A stretch of 64,000 bases of DNA from Leptospiraceae bacterium (GTDB taxonomy: Bacteria; Spirochaetota; Leptospiria; Turneriellales; Turneriellaceae), in NCBI GenBank assembly GCA_025055765.1, contig JANWWS010000014.1, forward strand, positions 62,001 through 126,000, given 5' to 3'. The translations under genes were made by a program, and so were the position numbers. Shown here one piece after another: positions 44,910 through 52,632 of this stretch (the stretch's first letter is position 1; each line of letters opens with the position of its first letter). The notes under the pieces were generated by a model. That model did no database searches. It was not told the origin of the DNA and saw only the letters and a program-made list of their open reading frames with translations.

Positions 44910-46217
44910 ATGAGACGTTTTTTGAGGGGTTTTTTTACGTTTTTGCTTGTGGCAGTTGTAATCTCTGTTTTCATATCGAATACCATTTTTGATGAGGACT
45001 ATCCCATACTAGAGTTAGATCTCGATCGTTTTTCTGATACCCGCAATCAGGCTTTGGAAAATGTTGACTTCGCTGTTGACCTCGTCCATACAACACAATA
45101 TAATTATCTTTGGCTCACAGGCAAGGGGGATCCCGGATATAACTTTCTGCCCGTGGACGTAAACTTTCTTAGAAAATTAAAAAGTAATGCTATAGTTCTT
45201 TCTCTATCGCATTTGCCGGTGTTCAATGAAAAACAGGAAATTAGGCAAGACTATGCGGAAGCCCTCAAACGGTATTATCACAGTGTGCGCCTAAGCGATG
45301 AAGCTCGAGAAGATGAGATGAAAAGTTTAAAGATAGCCCTTATTTGGCTAAGGCCGCTCACTGGGTTTGCTGAAAAACAGGAGGCTCGGGCTGTTGATTT
45401 TCTTTTTCAGCAAATGAGGTTTGCTCATGGCTTGCAAAAAGAGGGAGGCTCAATGTTACTGACTTGTTCATTGGCGCTACCAGGGGTGAGCGAACGGGCC
45501 ATAGTGCAAAGCCGCTTTGCCCGCATCGTTTTTGAAGCCCTGCGTCGTTTGGAAAAGGAAGAGCCAGCTCACAACCAGCGACTGTTACTAGTTAATGCCT
45601 ATGAGAAAGACAACCTCTGTCGCTCTGGGGGGGAACTCATACAACTTTTGCGCAAAATTGTAGATCAAAATAATATCTCCGGAGCACCTATACGCAATAT
45701 CGGAAAAAAAATCGGCATAGCTATTGATGTCGCCGCGCTTTTCGCTATTTGGCAGGACAGAGGGCTGCCTTTTTATAAAAATAGACAGGGCGATCCCCTA
45801 AGTCAAGCTCAGTGGGTAGAGGAAATCAGTAAGGAGTTTACAGAGCGCGATTTCCAAGGAGCCATTGTCAAGCGTCATATTAAGGCGCTTCTTGTATCAT
45901 ACTACGATCCAAACCGCCAGAAAGTGGGGGAATTGCCCTACCATTACCCTTTTTCACGGGCCCAGGATTCCCACCGTGCCTTAGATCAGCTGCGGCTTGT
46001 GTTGAAACTATATGAACTCTCAAGCCTTAGAAGCGACGAAGGGGGTACGGTTGTACTGCAGGTACCGTTGCGAGAGCTTTTTCCTGTGGTGCATCGCACC
46101 ATAAAACCTTTGGCCAGGGCGTGGAATCTCTACCTTATGAAAGATGGCGCTGACCGATGGGAGTATGTATATTCCTTCGAGCTTGTTAGGCGATACCTGT
46201 CGACCTATGTGCGCTAG
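44910..46217 (+). CDS. Membrane-anchored protein of unknown family
   Basis: 435 residues with one N-terminal transmembrane segment (about 5-25) and a large extracytoplasmic region, helical and charged in the middle, with no family I can name. There is no good ribosome-binding site ahead of the ATG. It is divergent from the giant lipoprotein gene across a 129-base spacer, which should hold promoters for both; a functional link is possible but not shown. Confidence 0.7.
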   Translation: MRRFLRGFFTFLLVAVVISVFISNTIFDEDYPILELDLDRFSDTRNQALENVDFAVDLVHTTQYNYLWLTGKGDPGYNFLPVDVNFLRKLKSNAIVLSLSHLPVFNEKQEIRQDYAEALKRYYHSVRLSDEAREDEMKSLKIALIWLRPLTGFAEKQEARAVDFLFQQMRFAHGLQKEGGSMLLTCSLALPGVSERAIVQSRFARIVFEALRRLEKEEPAHNQRLLLVNAYEKDNLCRSGGELIQLLRKIVDQNNISGAPIRNIGKKIGIAIDVAALFAIWQDRGLPFYKNRQGDPLSQAQWVEEISKEFTERDFQGAIVKRHIKALLVSYYDPNRQKVGELPYHYPFSRAQDSHRALDQLRLVLKLYELSSLRSDEGGTVVLQVPLRELFPVVHRTIKPLARAWNLYLMKDGADRWEYVYSFELVRRYLSTYVR

Positions 46218-46416
46218 AGAAAGCGCCCGTTAATTTCGCCAGCTAAAAAAGAGGGAAAATCTAAGTGAAGTTTTTTGTTTTACACCTAGGCTCGTTGTTT
46301 TTGGGCTACCTGCGTGGTGGGGGGCTTTGTAGGGATGTGGTTTGGAATGGGGCACCTGAATCAGGGAAGGTGAACTCGAGCTATTCCGGGGCTTTTTGAG
46401 AGTGTCTTAAACATTT
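46218..46416 (+). other. Intergenic region with hairpins, no gene seen
   Basis: 199 bases, G-rich in the middle. A hairpin CACCT/AGGTG lies at 46353-46372. The segment AGGGAAGGTGAACTC (from 46363) and the following GAGCT faintly recall the core of cobalamin riboswitches, but spacing and pairing do not fit well. A weak AGCT/GGCT stem followed by T5 (46379-46397) could end the upstream transcript. No small reading frame with a ribosome-binding site was found. Confidence 0.3.
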
Positions 46417-47361
46417 ATGCCGTGGACTCTTGCGAGCGAGGAAGAAAACAAGCTTATAAAAAGCATCTTAGCGAAAGAACCGTCTAGGCGAAGCACCCTT
46501 GATTTACAGCTCTTAGCGAATCGTATTCGGCGCAATGTTATCGAGGCGGTTTACTTAGCGGCATCCGGGCATCCAGGAGGCCCCCTAGGCTTGGCAGATA
46601 TATATGCTGTCCTTTACTTTAAGGTCTTAAACTTTGATGTAAAAAATCCCCTCTCGGACGAGAGAGACCGCCACTTACTTTCCAATGGTCATGTGTGTGC
46701 GGTAAAATATGCGTCCATGGCACTTGCGGGATTTTTCCCCGAAGAGGAATTGGCTACTTTCCGCAAATTAGGCAGCCGCCTGCAGGGCCACCCCTCTACC
46801 CGCTATTTTCCCGAACTAGAAAATTCAAGTGGTTCATTAGGCCAAGGTCTTTCCCAAGCAACTGGTCTTGCCTTGGGGTTAAGACTAAGAAAAAAAAGTA
46901 ATCATGTCTTTGTTGGGCTCTCCGATGGGGAGTGCCAAGAGGGCATGACTTGGGAAGCTGCTATGGCTGCGGCGCATTACCAATGCGACCAACTTATCGC
47001 CTATGTGGACTGGAACAACATCCAAATAGATGGTTACGTAAACCAAGTGATGGATTTGGGTGCCCTAGATGAAAAATTCCGTGCTTTTGGCTGGAAGGTG
47101 CAGGTAGCCAATGGCCATGACATAGAAGCCATTGAAAGAGCCTTTCTCTGGGCAAGACAGGAGAAAGGCTCTCCCAAGGTTATCTTATTCCGTACGACCT
47201 TAGGTAAAGGTGTCTCTTTTATGGAAAATAATCCCGAGTGGCATGGCAGTCCTCCTAAGAAAGAGCAACGAGACAAGGCCTTAGCAGAACTCTACGAGAG
47301 TTTCCACCAGCTTTGGGAAAACTATAAAGGAGCAAGACATGAAATATCTGACGGAGCTTAG
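46417..47361 (+). CDS. Transketolase, N-terminal (TPP-binding) subunit
   Basis: 314-residue N-terminal half of a split transketolase. The TPP-binding block reads [14 protein letters not shown] with DWNNIQIDG, and upstream [15 protein letters not shown] and [10 protein letters not shown] are present. A working enzyme needs the C-terminal pyrimidine-binding half, which normally follows directly as tktC; here an acyl-CoA dehydrogenase follows with a 23-base overlap. The partner must be elsewhere, or this protein serves another two-subunit ketolase. Confidence 0.88.
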   Translation: MPWTLASEEENKLIKSILAKEPSRRSTLDLQLLANRIRRNVIEAVYLAASGHPGGPLGLADIYAVLYFKVLNFDVKNPLSDERDRHLLSNGHVCAVKYASMALAGFFPEEELATFRKLGSRLQGHPSTRYFPELENSSGSLGQGLSQATGLALGLRLRKKSNHVFVGLSDGECQEGMTWEAAMAAAHYQCDQLIAYVDWNNIQIDGYVNQVMDLGALDEKFRAFGWKVQVANGHDIEAIERAFLWARQEKGSPKVILFRTTLGKGVSFMENNPEWHGSPPKKEQRDKALAELYESFHQLWENYKGARHEISDGA

Positions 47362-48490
47362 TTCCGAAGAAAAAGAATTTTTTGAGGCGGTACGAGATTT
47401 CGCGCGTAGGGAGGTAGAACCCCTCGTGCGTAAGATGGATGAAAAAGGCGAAACGGAGAGGTCGCTAATACCCAAATTCTATGACATGGGGCTCATGGGA
47501 GTGGAGATACCCGAAAAGTACGGGGGGGCAGGGGCAAGCTTTTTCATGGCAATTTTGGCAGTAGAGGCTATGTCCCAAATAGATCCTTCCATGGGTGTGC
47601 TTATTGATGTGCAAAATACGTTAGTCAACAATGCCTTCCTGCGCTGGGGTTCTCCTGAGCTGAAAGAAAAGTACCTACCTCAATTGGCGACTCGTAAAGT
47701 GGGTTCCTATTGTCTCTCGGAGTCGTCATCAGGTTCCGATGCTTTTTCTTTAAAATGCCGTGCCATAAAAAAGGGCGACCGCTACATTTTAAATGGGCAC
47801 AAGTTATGGATTACTAATGCCGCTGAGGCAGAGATCTTCATTGTTATGGCAAACTTAAACCCTGAAGCTGGGTATAAGGGTATCACGGCCTTCGTTGTGG
47901 AGAGGGATTTTCCTGGGTTCCGGGTCTCGAAAAAGGAAGACAAATTAGGAATACGCGCCTCTTCTACTTGTGAACTAGTTTTTGAAGACTGCGAGGTTCC
48001 CCTAGAAAATCTTTTAGGAGAAGAAGGTAAGGGCTATAAAGTAGCCATTGAAACCTTGAACGAAGGCCGCATTGGCATAGCAGCCCAAATGTTGGGCCTT
48101 GCAGAAGCAGCTTTAGCCCACGCCATTGCTTACACGAAACAACGTGTGCAATTTGGCAAACCCGTAGCATCGTTTCAAGGTATGCAGTTCCAGTTAGCCC
48201 AAATGGCCACTTATGTAGAAACAGCAAGGCTCATGGTCTATAACGCAGCTCGCATGAAAGATGCGGGGGTTAATTTTGTAAAAGAGGCAGCCATGGCCAA
48301 ATACCATGCAAGTGAGGTGGCGGAAAAAGTGGCTTCGTTGGCAGTGGAATGTTTTGGGGGCTATGGTTTTACAAAGGACTACCCTGTAGAAAAGCTCTAC
48401 CGTGATGCTAAGATTGGGAAAATATACGAGGGTACCAGTTTCATGCAGCTTGCTACAATAGCCAAAATTATTTTGGAGGATCGATTATAA
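47339..48490 (+). CDS. Acyl-CoA dehydrogenase
   Basis: 383-residue FAD-dependent acyl-CoA dehydrogenase for fatty or branched-chain acid breakdown. Signatures: [15 protein letters not shown], the ITNAAEAE strand, the [19 protein letters not shown] block and the catalytic glutamate in [11 protein letters not shown] (usually followed by EIQ). AAAGGAG precedes the ATG, which lies 23 bases inside the transketolase-half gene. No electron-transfer flavoprotein or thiolase genes are nearby. Chain-length specificity cannot be read here. Confidence 0.93.
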   Translation: MKYLTELSSEEKEFFEAVRDFARREVEPLVRKMDEKGETERSLIPKFYDMGLMGVEIPEKYGGAGASFFMAILAVEAMSQIDPSMGVLIDVQNTLVNNAFLRWGSPELKEKYLPQLATRKVGSYCLSESSSGSDAFSLKCRAIKKGDRYILNGHKLWITNAAEAEIFIVMANLNPEAGYKGITAFVVERDFPGFRVSKKEDKLGIRASSTCELVFEDCEVPLENLLGEEGKGYKVAIETLNEGRIGIAAQMLGLAEAALAHAIAYTKQRVQFGKPVASFQGMQFQLAQMATYVETARLMVYNAARMKDAGVNFVKEAAMAKYHASEVAEKVASLAVECFGGYGFTKDYPVEKLYRDAKIGKIYEGTSFMQLATIAKIILEDRL

Positions 48491-48532
48491 AGTTGTTGCT
48501 TTTTAGCCCTCCTTGTCTTAGATGCCGAAGAG

Positions 48533-51500
48533 ATGGCTAGGCTTTGTGAGCTTTATCTCAAATTCATCTTGGCAGGGGCCGTGATTACTTGCTCCACTAA
48601 CCTAAGGCAGGAGGTGGAAGAAGAGCTTTATGCAGGCCGCCGCAAAGGTCTAATACTGACAGCAAATCAAACTGTTGCAGAAAAAGGTACCAGTGATACG
48701 GAGTTTAAGGTTTATTTTCAGCTAGAAGAGAAAAGAGAAGATGTAACCCAAGAGGCAAGTTTTAAGCTTTCCAATTCCCAAGTGCTTAATATTGGTCAAA
48801 CTGGTTTTGGTTTTGCTCTTGAAATTGGGGTAACCGAGGTCTATGCAGAATATCGAGGGCTACGATCAAACATCCTTCCCTTTACGGTGGTGCCCCAGGG
48901 GGTTTTGCAAATTGCTGAGGCGCGTAGTTTAGATCGCAACCACAATGGCCTCATAGATGCTCTATACCTGCGTTTTAATAAGAAAGTACGCGATGCCACA
49001 TTAAATTTGCATCAACTAAGTCTTAAGCTTAATTTGCACAAAAGCCTAAGTCTTGGTTCCGTGCTTCTTCTTGAAGATGCGGTTGATGACGATAAAATCT
49101 ATCTTACCGTAACGGAAGATGAATTTGCGCAAAGTGGGGTAAGGCTTACCTTAAAAAATGAAGGTGCTGCTATCTTTGACCTTTTTGGTAATCCTCTCAC
49201 CACCCCCCAAGTTTGGGTAGATGATGGCTCACCACCGGTCTTGCAAAAGGCGAGACTAGCTCAGGGCACACGCCATGTGCTTCTTCGTTTTTCCGAAATT
49301 GTGCTTCCAGAAGGAGGTGTGTGCCCACGGCGAGATTTCATCTCCCCACCAGCAGATTTAGGGATCCGCCTGAGGCGTAATGGGCAAAGTGAGACTGCCG
49401 AGGATATAAAGATACGCTGCGGTGGTTCATTAATCCTTGTTCGCCTGGCAACCCCACTTTCTTCCTCTGATGAATTAACGATACATTTAGAAAACCCCCG
49501 GCTTATTGATGAGCGCGGTCTTATAGCAAGGCCTGGCAACCTTGTGGCCGAAGTGGTAGCTGCGGGCGGCTATTTTATTCAACCTCACTTAGCGAGGCCT
49601 GCCCAGCATGGGTCTCATTCCTTTTTTATACCAAGTGGTCCCTATGCGGGGCAGTTTATCGTTGTCGTGGGCAATGCCTCTCGCAGCACTAGTCTTTATG
49701 ATCCTTTCACGGGAAGTTTTCGGCCGGGTCCTGAATTACCGTTTCTCGCCTATGTAGGTGCATTGACCTTAGAAATCGAAGAGGGGATCCATCGCAATAA
49801 GTTTTTAACGATTTTGGGCTCTGGCCCACAAACTGCCCTTCTCGATTTGGTGACCTTAAGTTATTCTGAGGGTCCGCGGCTTACGGCCCCAGCACTTACC
49901 GGCACACAAGCGCGCCGCATCAAAACGGGACCCCATGCAGGCAAGTACTGGGTGGTGCTAGGTTTTAACAGCAATCGTACCAATCTGTATGAACCAGCAA
50001 CGGGACTGTTCACAGAAGGCCCGTTGCTTACCGGTGGGGTAGGTTTGGGTAGCCAAGCCTTTGAATTAGAAGATGGGGATATTTTAGTATACCATGGCCA
50101 AGGCAAGAAGGCAAGTTTGTTTGATGCCCAGAGTGGTCTCGTAAGTGTCCATCCAGATGCGCCGATTTCCCTGCAAGCTGGCTCACTTGCGATCCTCCTG
50201 AAGACAGGACCTCATATGGGTAAATATCTGATTTTCGGCGGAAGTTCTAACCAAGCCTTTTACCTCGATCCTTTGACCTCTTCGACTACCTTAGCCACCC
50301 CTGCTCCTGAAGTAATCTTGCCTGGCTCGACTTATGTAGAGCTTTCGCCAGAGAAAAACATGATTTTCTTTGGTATGGGTAACAATACCAGAATTTTGCG
50401 CACGGATAGCTTAAGCTATGATCCATCGCCCCCCACCAATTTAGCCCTGGGTATTGGAGCCCACAGCATCTATCTTCCCTTTGGTAAATTTGCCGAGAGA
50501 CATCTTTTGATACTGGGGGGGAACAGCACCGCTGTGGATTATGTGCGGCAAGATAACCCCAATCCTACCTTTCAAATTGGTCCTTCTCTGGTAGCTCACG
50601 CCTATCTTGGCGCACACACGATAGCCATTCATTCTGGGATCCATGCGGGTAAGTTTCTTACTATCCATGGTGCAGGTACGGCCACGAGTATCTTTGACCC
50701 ACGAGACGAGGAATTCTTCCCTGGTCCTTCGCTGACGGGCCGAGCTTATGACGGTGCTCATAGCTACCATATTACCGTAGGTCCTCATAATGGTAAGATC
50801 CTCATAGTCCATGGAAATAATTCCAACAAAACGAGTGTCTACGATCCAATTACGAACACCATGTCGGTGGGCCCTGATCTTTCGGGTCAGGCAGGAGAGG
50901 GTGCCTGTTCGATCTCTCTCTCGGGAGGTATGGTGCTTACTCTTCACGGTGGAGGTGCAAACACCACGAGTATCTATCAACCAGCAGTTCACCAGTTTGT
51001 GCCAGGTCCGGCTCTCGAGATTGGTGGTAATCCTCTACCAGTCTTTGGTGGAAGCCATATGTACACCATAGAGGGGGGACCTCACAACGGTAAGATCGCT
51101 TTAGTTCTAGGGGGTTCTGCCGCTGTGGCTATCTTGAATCCAGCCCCGCCATCGCTCGTAGCTGTCTTATACCAAACAGGTACGGTATATCACGGAGGCC
51201 ATACCGTAAAGATTGACTGGGGTATTCATGCAGGTAAATACCTTTCTGTACACGGTGCAGGCAATGGTATTAATCTCTTTGATCCTGTAAGTCTTACTTT
51301 TACGCGCGTACAAAATTCTTTAGGAGAAAGCCAGTTTCTGACCAACTTAGCATATATTGGCGCTCATACGGTGAAGATTCCCTCCGGTATTCATGCCGGT
51401 AAGTATATGATTGTGCACGCCTTTGCGAGTCGCCAAACGAGTTTATATGATCCCATGACGGGGAACATTACGCCCGGACCTGAACTCTCCATGCCGGCCA

Positions 51501-52576
51501 TGGATGGTGCACACAGCATTGTCTATTCGGGTACGAAGATCCTAACCATTCATGGCAGTGGTAACGGTACTAGTAAGTACCAAGACAGTGCAGGTAGCTA
51601 TTTTGCAGGACCAAATCTAGCCCTGACATCTTTTGAGGGGTCCCATTCGGTAAGGATTCCTCCTGGCCCCAACTATCTCCTTATACATGGAGCTGGTACA
51701 GCTACAAGTATCTTTGATGCTCAAAAGGGAACATTCCTAAGTGGGCTCCCTCTAAGTACAAGTGCTTTTCTGGGTTCACATTCGGTGGAATTAACAGCGG
51801 GGATTCACTCTGGCAAAATACTTACCTACCATGGGGTCAACAGCCGCAAAACCAGTCTGTATGATCCGGTAACCAACCAATTTTCACCTGGCCCTGATCT
51901 ACCTACGGAGTTGCATCCGGGTACCCATTCTCTGGCGCTAAGTAACGGGAACATCCTCACTCTTCATGGCTATGACCGTAGCACCACGACTCTATACCAT
52001 GCTGCCACTAATAGCTTTTCCTCAGGGCCAGCATTAACAGGTAAGATTTATCCTGGCTCCCACAGTATAAAACTAGAGACGGGCTTGCATGCGGGAAAAT
52101 ACCTTATCTGGCATTGTGCCTCGTTGTCGAGCAGTATCTACGATCCTGTGGCTAATAGCTTCATAGCAGGACCCACCTTACCCCTACCTTGTAGCGACGG
52201 GGCCCATAGCATAAAACTTGATAATGGTAAGTATCTTGTCTTGCTAAGTGGTGGTCGCAATACGGCGCTTTATGATCCTATCGCGAATAATACCTCTATT
52301 GGGCCGACCCTTATTTATCCCATCTACACGGGTAGCCATAGTTTCAAAATTGATGCGGGCGTGCATTCGGGTAAGATTCTTACTATTGCGGGAAACGGCC
52401 AAAAATTTACGAATTTATTTAATCCGGCCACGGAGCAATTTGAGCCAGGGCCTTTGCTCGAGGGTAAGGCCTTTGCAGGAGCACACAGCTTCAAGGTAGA
52501 GGCGGGGCCATATGCAGGCAACACACTTGTCATTCTAGGTGGGGGCCAGCCGGGGATTAATCTCTATATTCCCTAA
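48533..52576 (+). CDS. Large lipoprotein with Ig-like regions and 21 kelch-like repeats
   Basis: 1347 residues. The N-terminus (ILAGAVITCST) looks like a relaxed, spirochaete-type lipobox with Cys20. Residues about 35-350 resemble bacterial Ig-like domains, with a calcium-loop-like LDRNHNGLIDAL near 143. From about 357 to the end, 21 units of 44-55 residues follow the pattern G-H-S-x-x-I-x-x-G-x-H-x-G-K, then I-H-G-x-G, then T-S-L-Y-D-P, then F-x-x-G-P; the last unit stops after its first strands. They probably fold as beta-propellers, anchored on the cell surface or in the periplasm. Binding partner unknown. It stands alone between the dehydrogenase and polA. Confidence 0.82.
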   Translation: MARLCELYLKFILAGAVITCSTNLRQEVEEELYAGRRKGLILTANQTVAEKGTSDTEFKVYFQLEEKREDVTQEASFKLSNSQVLNIGQTGFGFALEIGVTEVYAEYRGLRSNILPFTVVPQGVLQIAEARSLDRNHNGLIDALYLRFNKKVRDATLNLHQLSLKLNLHKSLSLGSVLLLEDAVDDDKIYLTVTEDEFAQSGVRLTLKNEGAAIFDLFGNPLTTPQVWVDDGSPPVLQKARLAQGTRHVLLRFSEIVLPEGGVCPRRDFISPPADLGIRLRRNGQSETAEDIKIRCGGSLILVRLATPLSSSDELTIHLENPRLIDERGLIARPGNLVAEVVAAGGYFIQPHLARPAQHGSHSFFIPSGPYAGQFIVVVGNASRSTSLYDPFTGSFRPGPELPFLAYVGALTLEIEEGIHRNKFLTILGSGPQTALLDLVTLSYSEGPRLTAPALTGTQARRIKTGPHAGKYWVVLGFNSNRTNLYEPATGLFTEGPLLTGGVGLGSQAFELEDGDILVYHGQGKKASLFDAQSGLVSVHPDAPISLQAGSLAILLKTGPHMGKYLIFGGSSNQAFYLDPLTSSTTLATPAPEVILPGSTYVELSPEKNMIFFGMGNNTRILRTDSLSYDPSPPTNLALGIGAHSIYLPFGKFAERHLLILGGNSTAVDYVRQDNPNPTFQIGPSLVAHAYLGAHTIAIHSGIHAGKFLTIHGAGTATSIFDPRDEEFFPGPSLTGRAYDGAHSYHITVGPHNGKILIVHGNNSNKTSVYDPITNTMSVGPDLSGQAGEGACSISLSGGMVLTLHGGGANTTSIYQPAVHQFVPGPALEIGGNPLPVFGGSHMYTIEGGPHNGKIALVLGGSAAVAILNPAPPSLVAVLYQTGTVYHGGHTVKIDWGIHAGKYLSVHGAGNGINLFDPVSLTFTRVQNSLGESQFLTNLAYIGAHTVKIPSGIHAGKYMIVHAFASRQTSLYDPMTGNITPGPELSMPAMDGAHSIVYSGTKILTIHGSGNGTSKYQDSAGSYFAGPNLALTSFEGSHSVRIPPGPNYLLIHGAGTATSIFDAQKGTFLSGLPLSTSAFLGSHSVELTAGIHSGKILTYHGVNSRKTSLYDPVTNQFSPGPDLPTELHPGTHSLALSNGNILTLHGYDRSTTTLYHAATNSFSSGPALTGKIYPGSHSIKLETGLHAGKYLIWHCASLSSSIYDPVANSFIAGPTLPLPCSDGAHSIKLDNGKYLVLLSGGRNTALYDPIANNTSIGPTLIYPIYTGSHSFKIDAGVHSGKILTIAGNGQKFTNLFNPATEQFEPGPLLEGKAFAGAHSFKVEAGPYAGNTLVILGGGQPGINLYIP
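49604..52573 (+). repeat. 21 tandem kelch-like coding repeats
   Basis: Protein-level tandem repeats of about 140-150 bases each, beginning at the first GSHSF and ending with a partial unit (INLYIP). Units 7-21 are most alike; units 4-6 and 10-11 have lost parts of the pattern. DNA identity is low, so these are old duplications. 21 units would fit three seven-bladed propellers, with the short last unit closing a ring. Confidence 0.75.
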
Positions 52577-52632
52577 GGAAACCGAATTAAGAAGGGGCTT
52601 TACAGCTCTGCTTTGAGCCGTACGCTGGGGAT

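Noticed and set aside
50441-50992. 183-residue minus-strand frame within the kelch-like repeat gene
   Set aside because: It arises from the repeated codon pattern of the plus-strand gene and matches no family.
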